The notes under the pieces: model-generated
Database searches by the model: none
The model's input: only the letters and a program-made list of their open reading frames with translations
What the model was told of the DNA's origin: nothing
Assembly (NCBI GenBank): GCA_013339895.1
Contig: JABACO010000009.1
Span: 8,481,138 to 8,545,137, forward strand
Length of the DNA stretch: 64,000 nucleotides
Origin: Ephydatia muelleri
Taxonomy: Eukaryota; Porifera; Demospongiae; Spongillida; Spongillidae
Reading direction: 5' to 3'
Position numbers and translations under genes: made by a program
Shown here: piece after piece, positions 11,101-24,900 of the stretch
Layout: the number at the start of each line of letters is the position of its first letter
How positions within the stretch are numbered: position 1 is the first letter of the stretch

Positions 11101-14100
11101 ACACCAATGAAAGCTATGTGTGCAGTTGCTATGTAGGATATCAAATCTCCTCCAACAACAGAACATGTGTGGGTAAGAAGATACACAGTCAGTGTACAAC
11201 ACAATAACCTGTTATCAATAAATAATTATATTATGTCATTTCTGTATATGCAACTTGCACTGTAGATATAGATGAGTGTGCTCTGGGTATTCATGGATGC
11301 AATCAAAATTGTACAAACACCAATGGAAGCTATGTTTGCAGTTGCTATGTAGGATATCAAATCTCCTCCACAACAGAACATGTGTGGGTAAGAAGATACA
11401 CAGTCAGTGTACAACACATTAATCTGTTATCCATAAATAATTACATGTGTATTTAATCATTTCTGTATATGCAACTTGCACTGTAGACATAGATGAATGT
11501 GCTCTGGGTATAAGTGGATGCAATCAGATATGCATCAATATCATTGGAAGCTATGTGTGCAGTTGCTACCTTGGATACCAAATCTCTTCCAACAACAGAA
11601 TTTGTGTGGGTAAAAAGATACACAGTCAACTAATGTACAACACTAAAATATGTGATCAAAGAACGTTATAATATGTTCCTTCTGTATATACAAATTGCAC
11701 TGTGGACATAGATGAATGTGCTCTGGGTATAAATGCATGCAATCAGATATGCATCAACATTGCTGTTGCCAGTGATGTTGAGGATGTAAGGTGTTCTTGA
11801 TCCAGGAATATTCACATAGTTCAAATTGTTTCCAGCTGGCCACTGTATCAATCCATCTGCATACTGGAATATTGCATACGATCTGACTTTGTCTGTTGCA
11901 AGGACAGCTTGAAATGTGTTGGTCTGGGAAATGTAATATACATTAGTCTTAGTTCAGACATTCAATGCAGCAGTATGTGAAGGATCGACCACTACACATG
12001 ACATGCAATATACGCAACAACAATGCTCATCTATGCATGGGCATCACTTCGGTTTCATGCAGGAAAATGACTACACCCTACAACAGGGTGCTCATTATTA
12101 ATGTCAGGCCAGGGTTGCATGATGTTTGTGCACTGTGTGCCACATGAGAGAGCAGAGAACCTGGTATCAGGTATCAGATGTGAATACCGTTCCTCATAGG
12201 TTCTATGCCCTTATCAGTCTAGACACATTGCATAAACCTCGTGCAACCCTGGTGTTTGATTGATAGTGAGCACCTTGTTCTAGGATTGTGTTATTTTCCA
12301 ATTAGTGCAATAACAATAACTATCCCGTGAGGTAATATGTATACACATGCGCTGTACATGAACTTGTAGATAAGTTTTGTGTATACAATTCATTAGTGGC
12401 ACATTAATGTATGGATAACTGTATTTTACGCATCCATGTTTATTAATGGCCAGCTATGGGTTTATCAATTGTGCAGGTCCTCCGATACGCACTCCCAACT
12501 ACCCTTCTCCCTCCTGAAAAAGAAAATCTAAACTAAATTGATGCTATCAGAATAAACTACAAATGCTCCATACCCAATGTAAAGATCTAAATTAAGAGTA
12601 AATAGTTGATACACTCACCCACACGTGCAAAGATTCTACTGTTTCAAATCTGCACATTTCAGAACCATTAAACGTTACAGCCTTTTTATAGCCTATCACT
12701 CTACAATTATTTCAAATAAATATTACATAAATAAATACATAAATGAAGACAAATCCAACAAATACACAAAACAACTAAGTAATCAGTTCATTTTCTTGTT
12801 GGGGAGTTTGGGGATAGGAACGGCAAAGGATTGATCGAGCGTTAGCTCTAACCAATAATAAACTAAGGCGGCCATATAGCTCTGCCATGCACTATTTTGG
12901 CCTTGGGAGTGTTACCCCGGATGGCTAAACGAGTAGCCACCTGTGAGAAGGCCTTCGACGCCTCTGGACCCCAGGCTCCATAGCTCTTAACTGCCAATGG
13001 TATGCATCGCCAGCCCAACTCGACACACTTAGGATCGTTTTCTGTGTGCTTTCTGTGTTCTGCTGACTTAGCTGAAACATCCTGGTACATGCCCGCTTCC
13101 AACATATTAGGTGAATTAAGCAAGGATGTAACAGTAATGTCAAAGGCAGCAGAGGTGCCACAATCCCAATTGGTGACAAGGATGTCAGCTGGTCGTGTTC
13201 TGGCATTATCTTTTCCCCAACCACATCCAACTTCTAGATGTGCTGATAAACCTGCTCGCTGAAAGGTGCTGTGAACCGCATTACGAAGAGTGTTGTGCCT
13301 AGCTGTTACATCACCCCCACTTTTGCATGTGACACAGTGGTAGCCAAGAGGGTCAAGTGCACAGTTGGGACATAGAGGACAAACCATTGGATTTCCATCT
13401 GAACTGAATGAGGGATTGACTCCCAACCACCATTTCACTGCTGTTTGAAATTCATTCGGGTCAAGGTGCAGTCCCAAGCTGGAGGAAGGAACAACTGAAA
13501 TCCAAGCTGAAGCATGGGGAGATGATACTGATAGCAGTCTGGCCTTGTCAGCAAGAGAACAGCTATTAAGGAGAGAGTTGAACTGCATCTCTTCTATGGC
13601 ATCAGACAGTTTCTTTTGGGTGGGAGTACGGCCAACCAAGCCACTAATTGACAGGAAATCTGAGAGCGGAACACAGGTATTGTAGTGAGTAATGGCATTT
13701 TCCAAATGTGGTGTGGGGATCACACTACCAGAACCACACAAGGACGCTATATATGCAGCTGGTGAATGAAGAGCCAATAAGCGCAGACCAATACCCCCTC
13801 TTCTCAAACTCAACTGGGAATGCCTCCAAGCTGAGTCAGGAACATCACAACCAGTGCACTCTGCAAAGGAACGGTGAACATCTATGTCAAACTTCTCCAT
13901 TGAGCTCAAAATGAGGTGGGGAGGCGTTGTCCTTGCAATGTGAGCAAGTTTGCAAAAGCTGGAACAAAGACACAGCAGGGCAAGTGCAACTTGGGGGTCT
14001 ATGCAACCAAGATCATTAATGGTTGACAACAGAGCTAGTGCTGCTTGATGTTTACTAGAGAATAATATTTGGCAAAATTCAGCATCACCAATAGGTGCTC

Positions 14101-17100
14101 CCAGGATTTCCATGTTAGGTTGGTTTGATGTCTGTATAGATGGAGGAAATGAAGAGAGGTCACTAACATTAAATAATTCACATTTCTTGAGGTTAACAAA
14201 GAACCCTAGTGACGGACCTTGAGCCTGAATAATGGCTAGGGCTCTCAACACTGATGACGATTCACCTGCTATTGAACCATCATCCAAGTACCAAGCATTT
14301 TGCAGTAATCCAGCACATGCCTCATCAGTGTGAATGGTGGTTACCATCTTTTGAAGAACTAGGGCAAACATAAAGGGGCCTAGTGGATCACCTTGTTGTA
14401 CTCCAGTTTGAGATGTAAGTGACCCTTGTGAATGCCACAAAATGGGATGCTGTCCATAGTACCGTGACGCCCAAGCAAGTAACTCTGGGAAATGCTGGGC
14501 ACATTCATCCAAAACAGCTTGCCTTGACACAAGGTTGAATGTGTTGGTCACATCAACTTTGAGCACCACGAAGTTGTTATCTGCCCAATGGTCATCAAAG
14601 CAGCACCTGAGGCTATGGAGTATTTTTTCAGCACCCCATGGGCAGGCCACTCCAAATTGGAAAGGGTGAAAAAATTCTGCAGCCTTATGTTTGATTAAAT
14701 GACACACGCATTTACTAGAATGTCTCCTAAGAACTAAGGATTGAAAATATGGCATATTGGGTATTATAGATGCATGTGTGTATGACTCCATGCACTCCAT
14801 GCAACACCCCCATTACAAAACATATATTGGGCATATGATTAAGTATAGAAATGCAATGCATCCCGCTTACTAACGCAAGTTACGAAGTTAAAATAGTTGG
14901 TTACAATAGTTGTTTTTGTAATATTGCAAAACCTTGCATCCCTGGCACATGGGATTTATTGCTTTGCGATTTATGTATTCGTGCCATTCATCTGATAAAG
15001 CTAAGACAATTAATATGATTTGTGATTAAAATCATCGCAGGTCAATTCATGCGCATTGCCATGCACTATGCGTATGTAAACTCACTCTACGTGTATCAGG
15101 TTTGCAAGGAAAGGCCAGTGTATTGGGCTAGAATTCAGATTTTTACCAAAAACTAGTTCCAGTGGGGATGAACGTTTAGGACCCTAAGTCCAAAACGGTC
15201 TATGGGAACGATCAGCTTTAAACCTTAATTTTTGAACCAAAACGAGGTTAAAAAAGTTCTTACTGGAACTATGGTACAAGATGCATTTACATTTATATAC
15301 GTTTTTACAGCAACATACTCCACAACTACAGCGTACTATGATCCTGGAGGTGCCTATTGGTACCGCTATCCATCATACAGTTTTGGCTTTGCCGATTTTT
15401 CAAGTGTGCACTTGACTTCCTGTGACTATGATCAGGGCAGCAATGACTGTGTCAGTCGTCTCTGCTGGCATCTGGATCAAAATAGTGGCGGATTCAGAGC
15501 TGGGTGCACAACAGGATTAAATGGTGATCCAACATGGAGAAAAGTGATTTACAAAGGAAATAACAGCTCAGCAGTGTGCAATCCAGGTAAGAGCATATGC
15601 TTACATTACTGCTGTATTTAGTTAAATTTTAGATCAAACAAACTTCTGAACATTGTATGTCCAAAATTGTAAATAATTGGGCCTTGGTTGAAATATTTCA
15701 CATCAATATTTCTGCCAAATTGCAGTATATTACATTCAGAGATGTAATAGGTATATTATCAGTTCAAGCAATAGAAATGTATGGCTAATTAAAGACACAA
15801 AACCAAAATCTGAATGATGTGGCTGATTGCATGATGACATTTAGCGGACCCTCCGTTTCGCTCGTTTGGCAACCATACAATTGCTGCCCCAATTGAATTG
15901 CCATTGATACACATCCTGCCGACACCTCTTTCTTCCATACAGCGGACGCTTCACATTTTCCCAGCACAATGTAGTCACAATGCAAGGCTGATACCAATCC
16001 ACAGCAGTAGCGAGCAAAGAAAAACACATTCGGGTTTCCGACACAGCTAGCCACCTAACTATGACCAATGTCTTGGTTCAGGAGATATGGCCACTCAAAG
16101 GTGCGCTTTTCTTATCTTCAGATGCTATAAGATGAACATGTGACTGAGGTTCCCAAGAAAAGGTCAGCCACCTTTGAGTGGCATGTCCCCTGTAACCAGA
16201 AGCTGCTTTTCTTTTAGGAGTTTTAATTTGCTCGCTACTACTGCTGGATTGGTATCACCATGCAGAGATAATATATATCATCTCTGGTACAATTGTGTCC
16301 TGAAAGTTTTGTTATAACTTTGCTCTCTAAAGCCGCATACTTACGAACAGCCTGATTCACAACAAGCACACGTAGCCTTCTGCAAAATCCTTTCGAGTTT
16401 CTCCTAATCTGCTATAGATTCACCAGCATACTGGTATTACATATGGCTATTTTTAGATGTAAACAGCGTTCTCAAATATCAGGGACCCAGGAACAAAAAT
16501 ATTTGACGTTTCGCAGACACCGTTTACATTGATAATAGCTTACGTCACGTTGGTCTGGGTACAAGAGTAGAAGTGTTGATCAGTACTAGTATTGTGTCAG
16601 TACAACATTAAATTGTACTAAGTATAGTTTCAACCTTACAGCTACACACACAAATACTTTTTTAAATATCAATTTATGCACCCGAGTAAGACGTGCTGGA
16701 TACGCAGATATTGCAGCATGTAAGCCATTACTGAGCTGTAACATAACGATATGATTTTTCAACATGCAAACACGCAGATGTAGATCAATGTGCTCTGGGT
16801 ATTCATGGATGCAATTGGATATGATCATTGGAAGCTATGTGTGCAGTTGTTATACCTTGGATACCAAATCTCTTCCAACAGCAGATCTTGTGTGGGAAAG
16901 ACAATACGCAATCGTGCTTGAAACTATTAATGTAATATCCACAACTTCCCACCACACAAAAATAAATGAATGTGCTCTCGGTATAAGTGGATGCAATCAG
17001 AATTGTACCAACACGAATGGAAGCTATGTGTGCAGTTGCTTCCTTGGATACCAAATCTCTTCCAACAACAGAACATGTGTGGGTAAGAAGATACACAGTC

Positions 17101-20100
17101 AGTGTACAACATAATAACCTGTTATCAATAAATAATTATATTATGTCATTTCTGTATATGCAACTTGCACTGTAGACACAGATGAGTGTACTTTGGTTAT
17201 TCATGGATGCAGTCAGAATTGTACCAACACCAATGGAAGCTATGTGTGCAGTTGCTACCTTGGATACCAAATCTCCTCCAACAACAGAACATGTGTGGGT
17301 AAGAAGATACACAGTCAGTGTACAACACAATAACCTGTTATTAATAAATAATTATATTATGTTATTTCTGTATATGCAACTTGCGCTGTAGACATAGATG
17401 AGTGTGCTCTGGGTATTCATGGATGCAGTCAGAATTGTACCAACACCAATGGCAGCTATGTGTGCAGTTGCTACCTTGGATACCAAATCTCATCCAACAG
17501 AAGAACTTGTATGGGTAAGAAAACGTATCATGGTGGTAATTCACTTGCAAGTTAGTGCTAGAGTTATATTTCTCTACTAAAGGCTAAAACTAAATTGCAC
17601 CATTGCATTTCAACAAATTTCAATGTTGCCATCTTGAGTATCACATTTCTGTGATTATATTTAACTTCTAATTTGTATTAAATGGACCATGCTAGAAAAA
17701 ATAAGCTCAATGCACAAATACCACAATTCAAACTTTCTGGCATGCACACATTTGTAATGTATTACCGTTTATACTGAATTTATGACTGAACAATTTGTAC
17801 ACCTATAGACATAGATGAATGTGCTCTGGGTATAAGTGGATGCAATCAGTATTGTACCAACACCAATGGAAGCTATGTGTGCAGTTGCTACCTTGGATAC
17901 CAAATCTCTTCCAACAAAAGAATGTGTGTCGGTAAGAAATATGCAAGCAGTAAACAATAAATTTAATATGCACCACACAGATATAAATGAATGTGCTCTG
18001 GGTATTCATGGATGCAATCAGAATTGTACCAACACGAATGGAAGCTATATGTGCAGTTGCTACCTTGGATACCAAATCTCCTCCAACAACAGAACATGTG
18101 TGGGTAAGAAGATACACAGTCAGTGTACAACACAATAACCTGTTATCAATGATAGTTATATTAACTTATGCAACTTGTGCTGTAGACATAGATGAGTGTG
18201 CTCTGGGTATTCATGGATGCAATCAGAATTGTACCAACACCAATGGAAGCTATGTGTGCAGTTGCTACCTTGGATACCAAATCTCCTCCAACAACAGAAC
18301 ATGTGTGGGTAAGAAGATACACAGTCAGAGTACAACACAATAACCAGCTATCAATAAATAATTATATTATGTTATTTCTGTATATGCAACTTGCGCTGTA
18401 GACATAGATGAGTGTGCTCTGAGCATTCATGGATGCAATCAGAATTGTACCAATACCAATGGAAGCTATGTGTGCAGTTGCTACCTTGGATACCAAATCT
18501 CCTCCAACAACAGAACATGTGTGGGTAAGAAAGTATTCAAGCAGTAAATAATAAATTTAATATGCACAACACAGATATAAATGAATGTGCTCTGGGTATT
18601 CATGGATGTAATCAGAATTGTACCAACACGAATGGAAGCTATGTGTGCAGTTGCTACTATGGATACCAAATCTCCCCCAACAACAGAACATGTGTGGGTA
18701 AGAAGATACACAGTCAGTGTATAACACAATAACCTGTTATCAATGATAGTTATATTATGTATATGCAACTTGTGCTGTAGACATAGATGAGTGTGCTCTG
18801 GGTATTCATGGATGCAATCAGTATTGTACCAACACCAATGGAAGCTATGTGTGCAGTTGCTACCTTGGATACCAAATTTCGTCCAACAACAGAACATGTG
18901 TGGGTAAGAAGATACACAGTCAGTGTACAACACAATAACCAGCTATCAATAAATAATTACATTATGTTATTTCTGTATATGCAACTTGCGCTGTAGACAT
19001 AGATGAGTGTGCTCTGAGCATTCATGGATGCAATCAGATATGCACCAACACCAATGGAAGCTATGTGTGCAGTTGCTACCTCGGGTACCAAATTACTTCC
19101 AATAACAGAATGTGTGTGGGTAAGAAGATGTACAGTCATTGTACAACACTAAAACCTGTTATCAAAGAATCTATATAATATGTTCTTTCTGTATGTACAA
19201 CTTGCACTGTAGACATAGATGAATGTTCTCTGGCTATAAATGGATGCAATCAGATATGCATCAACACCATTGGAAGCTATGTGTGCAGTTGCTATCTTGG
19301 ATACCAAATCTCTTCCAACAGAAGAACTTGTATGGGTAAGAAAATGTATCATGGTGGTAATTCACTTGCAAGTTATTGCTACAAACCCTATGTGGCATTA
19401 CACATTTCCCAACAATAGGCAATGCATTATAATCCTAAATGACAACAATGTACAATGTTGCTTTCTTGAATATCACATTTCTGTGAATAATTTTTCATAT
19501 GTACTAGATTGACCATGCTAGAGAAAATAAGCACAATGCACAAGTACCTCAATTCCACAAAAGAAAACTTTCTGGAATGCACACGTATTACAATTACTGA
19601 GTGTAATCAAATGTGACCGAACAATTTGTGCTCTGGGTATTGGTGGACACAATCAAATATGCACCAATACCATTGAAAACTATGTGTGCAATTGCTACCT
19701 TGGATACCAAATCTCTTCCAATAACAGAACGTGTGTGGATAAGAAGATACACACAAAGTCAGCGTACAACACAATAACCTAGGCAAGCATATTTGAATTT
19801 CAACACCAATATTGATTTGTCGGGCATTTGGGTGCCAATCAGCTAGCTTTAATACAACAAGATACAGAGTATTTACAAAAATAAAATTGTAGCCAGCTTA
19901 TTGTGCCGAACACTGCATATATGTTTATCATTAGCGCTACATCGCGAACAGGATATAATTTCTGAAGCAATTCTCCCCCCAACTACGACCCTACAAAGAT
20001 CCACTAGTTTATGAACGTTCGAAGTTGAGGGCCGGGTCCATGCAGTATTTAATCGAGAGGCTCTATGTCAGAGAACCCATGCTGATGCAATAGGTGTTGA

Positions 20101-21877
20101 TAAATGTCACGAAACTGCAATGGCATGCAAAGGCAGGAACGAAGTGCTAACGAAAGCCGGCACAGCATGTGACCACGGCGGCGCAGGATAAAACCAGTTA
20201 AAATCTGTTTCAGAACCGGTATTCCTTAAAACCTGTCACGCATTTGAGTTTGGTGTTCGTGCTCGTGTTCGTGTTCGAGTTCTTGCGCCGGTGTTAGTCA
20301 TATTATGGTGGTTTACAGCGTCGATACGCTAACGGTCTACTACACTCTATGTCACCTGTATTGAAGTCATAACTGATTTGATGCTTTAAAATGGTTCTAT
20401 TGATAACAACTGTTGCCCGATTCGGAGATTATCTCTGCCCGATTCATAATCGTCAGTACTTGACTAGTTATTAAACACCTCTAGACCATCATAAAAATGA
20501 GACACGTCCATGGAGTCAGCCCTGCATATGATCCACACTGGCTTGGGTCCTGATTCATTGCATTCGTACAATAAATATGTGTATCTGGATTATGCCACCA
20601 TGATCGGAAAACCAAAGTATACGATAATAATTGCTTCTAATCATGATAATGCACTTTGGTCAGTATTGCAGTATTCTATCAATTAGTGCTAGTCTGAACT
20701 TGCTAAAAACAATTTCCACATGCAAAAGTAAATACTAACAAGACGTGCTAGATCTATAATTAGCCATTACAGGGCCATAGTGAAATGTGTGTATAAAAGC
20801 TTCAAATCCCAACAACACAGACATGGATGAATGTGCTCTGGGTATAAGCGGATGCAAGCATATATGCAACAACACCAACGGAAGCTATGTGTGCAGTTGC
20901 TACCTTGGGTACCAAATTTCAATAAACAATAAGACCTGTATGGGTAAGCTTCAGTTTCATAACACATGTCTTGGCTAACAGTACATACACTAATACGAGC
21001 ATGCACCCAACCTCAAATATGCAGACACAGATGAATGTTCCCTTGGAAACGATGGTTGCAATCACATTTGCACCAATACCAATGGAAGCTTCTTATGCAG
21101 TTGCAACACTGGACACCGAATTTATTCTGACAATAAAACATGTGAAGGTGAGTACACTATATTATGCCTGGATATGAGTTCCACGCACATTTTCATCAGT
21201 AATTAACTTCAATTTCTTAATATGGCTCAGATGTGGATGAATGTGCTGAAGATGTAAGTGGATGCAGTCAGGCTTGCACAAATACCAATGGCAGTTATGG
21301 CTGTAGTTGCTATCTTGGATATCAAGCCTCTTCTAGCAACAGCAAATTTTGCATTGGTAGGGAATACAGAGCAATTGACATAAATGTTAGTTATTTATTA
21401 CTAAAAACATGCACACCCACCTGCATTATCGGATAAATTTTAGTGTCTAATCCAAACACACGTTTGAAAATTATCTCAGCTCTTATTCAATATTACATTT
21501 GATTAAATATATTATTGTCCTGGTATAACAACTGGTAATGATGGTTACGTATTATCATAGATTGATTACCTACGTAGCTTAGGTCATCAATCTATGGTAT
21601 TATCATCCAGTAGTGAACAATTAAAGCAGTTTGCTAACTTTTGTATATTGCTGTGCATGTAGTGTCAGCATTGTATAATACAATGTATTTAAGTAATTGG
21701 GAAAGTTCATGCAAAAATGATACGACAGATATATAGCAATTGAAACGTGTTATATATCATAAAGTTTTAAAATGCATCACGTTCTAATTGCCTATATATC
21801 CGTGGTATCATTTTCACGTGAATTAACTGTCCCAATTACATACATACATACATACATATATACATACATACATACAT

Positions 21878-21926
<49 letters not shown>

Positions 21927-24900
21927 TACATACATACATACATACATACATACATACATACATACATACATACATACATACATACATACATACATACATA
22001 CATACATACATACATACATACATACATACATACATACATACATACATACATACATACATACATACATACATACATTACATACATACATATTTTCAAAAGT
22101 TACAAAAGTCCAACATTGTTAAATAAATCCACAACACTGACCCCTCCTCTTTACAAGGAAAGACCAGTTTTAAATAGTTTGCAATGAGTTTTACAACGTT
22201 TGAGGATAATCTTTATATAGTGCTCCCCTTTGTATGCGATCATTTTAAAAAGGCAAGAATTGTTTCTGTACCAGTGCTCCGCGCCCCACTTCTGTTTACA
22301 AGTAAAGACCAGTTTTGAATAGTTCTCAATGTTTCAAGATAATGTCTTTTATCTTTCTAAAAAGTGCTTCCCCTTTGTATGCAATCATTCAAAAAAAGAC
22401 AAGAATGGTTTCTGTACCAGTGATTACACAATACAATTCACAAGCTCTCCCCTTCACACAGATGTAAATGAGTGTGCATCGGGCACAAGTGACTGCAACC
22501 AAATTTGCTCCAATACAAACGGAAGCTATGTGTGTGACTGCTATTCTGGATATCAACTCCTTTCGAATAATAAGACTTGCCACATTGCTGGTAAAACTTA
22601 CTTAATTATCCAGTTTTATTACTTTTCTTGCATGAGTGAAATTGCGTATTCATAATGCATGCAACATTTTGGGGTGGATTCTTGATAACATAGAGGCAAA
22701 CAAATTGTAGATTGAATCGATTGTACTAAGTCATTCATAGGTACAGTCATTGCATGCAACTGCAATAAAATTATGACTGCAACCTGATTAGAAAAAACCA
22801 ATCGTGCTAAATCACAGTGGTTAAGTCAGGAGGTTTGAGGAAATAGTGCATGTGAAGTCACAATAAGTCAATAATGCAACACATTACCATACATAAAACA
22901 TTAATGTCCCTCGTATCTAGAAATCAGTGGTCAAAAGGTTAAATTGCAGTTGCGAATTATCGAGTATTCCCGTATATCTTCCCATAGACGTGTATGGTGT
23001 GCTTCAATACCAAGCACACCACATTTTTCTCAGCTAAGCCCACGAGGGATTGTTAGTACACTACATTTCGCATGATTTTTAGTAAGGTCACCGTATTTTT
23101 CCTATTTAAGGTTACGCTTCCCTAGGATTGTCATGGCATTGTCCTCAATGTGCAGGTAGTCATTGGGTGCATTTCTCATTACAATATTCCACGACCATTT
23201 GTGTCAACACCATTACGATTTACTACGAGAGAAACATATAGCTAGTACATCGAAAAACTCTAATGTGCACAAAAAACTAGGTCCTCCAATTTAAAAATCG
23301 GCTACCATAACTGAAAGAAGTATTCCATATTGAATCAGTGAGTTGTCTCCGTCTCAAAATTGACTCACGCGCGGGACACGTAAGGTCCCCTCCTCTGTGT
23401 ACCAGTTTTATACTGAACTCGGTTTCCGCACCCCTCATAGCCCTACACAACAAGATTTGTTGTAACCAGTTGAGTGCATACGAATGTACCCATACGATGC
23501 GGATCGTTTGTAAACGTCGCCCATACTAGTACTCATCATAATTTCATTGACCTGCTGTTAAGTTGTTACGTTCGTAGTTTGTCCAAGTAACTGACGTACA
23601 ACTACAGATGTGGCGTATACGCAACTATTGGCAGCAATACTGCTACTGCTAAGCATGCATGCCCAAACCATCCTCTCCCTGTTAGAAATGTTTTCTATTT
23701 CATGCATATACGCTAGCTCAAGCTCGATCGGTTATCTGATTAATTGTACAGCGTTGCATGAAATAGAATGACAGTGCTACATATAACCCCCAATTACTGA
23801 GTGTAATCAAATGTGACCGAACAATTTGTAAACCATTGTGCCCTGGGTATTTGGCGGACGCAATCAAATACGCACCAATACCATTGGAAGCTATGTGTGC
23901 AGTTGCTACTTTGGATACCAAATCTCCTCCAACAACAGAACGTGTGTGGATGCGAAGATATACGCACACAGTCAGCGTACAACACAATAACCTAGGCAAG
24001 CATACTTGAATTTCAACACCAATATTGATCTGTCGGGCATTTGGATGGACAACAAGAGGAACACAAAAATAGCAACACAGAGGCGCACACAACTAGCAAT
24101 GCGGAGGAACACAAAAATAGCAACGCAGGGGCATCTGCTCTTACACACGGGCCATTAAAAATAGCCTCGCCTGTTATTAACTAGCTCTCTATTGTTAATG
24201 ACCTGTGTGTAAGAGCAGATGCCTCTGCGTTGCTGTTCCTCTGCGTTGCTAGTTGTGTGCGCCTCTGCATTGCTAGTTGTGTGGGGGTGGGGTTTATATG
24301 TAGCAATGTCATTCAGAAGGTCAGACCAGTGTTGTGTTAGCCTGCTTGTGGGGCATGCAGGGGGTCATTCAAGCCTCATTCTTAGCCTTTCCATAGGTTA
24401 AACCCTCCAACTACTTGGATGATTCTGGGTATAACAACAACCAATGCAGTGACACCAGAGCCACACACGCAACAACACTGTGGGAATGCAAAGCCACATA
24501 TTACTTGCAATGCAGAGGCACACATGAAATTGCAATACTGAGGCACACACCACTACCGAAGGAGAGGACACACACCTAGCTTGCAATGCAATGATGCATA
24601 ACTAGAAATGCAGAGGCACACACAACTAGCAATTTTATTTTGGTAGTGATGTGCAGAGACACATCCACACCACTACCAAAATAAAGGACACACTCTTTCA
24701 AAGCACTGCAGCACAACTAGCAATGCAGAAGCATACACCCTACCAAAATAAAGGGCACACATCCTTAAAAGCAAGAGGCACAACTAGCAATGCAGGCACA
24801 TACATGTAGCTAGCAATACACTGATGCACAACAAGCAATGCAGAGACACACACAACTAGCAAAGCAGAGGCACACACAACTAGCAATTGCAGAGGCACAC

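Larger units (their letters stand above)
14885..17130. repeat. Right-hand copy of a segmental duplication
   Basis: From AAAATAGTTGGTTACAATA onward this follows the order of 8055-11220: spacer, cysteine-containing exon, hairpin region, decayed EGF exon, first EGF exon. The copies differ by many substitutions and indels. The right copy lacks about 330 bases that hold the 5' half of the cysteine exon. Confidence 0.8.

Noticed and set aside
21772-22122. Poly(His-Thr-Tyr-Ile) and Cys-Met-Tyr-Val frames
   Set aside because: Translation of a CATA/CA microsatellite in all frames.
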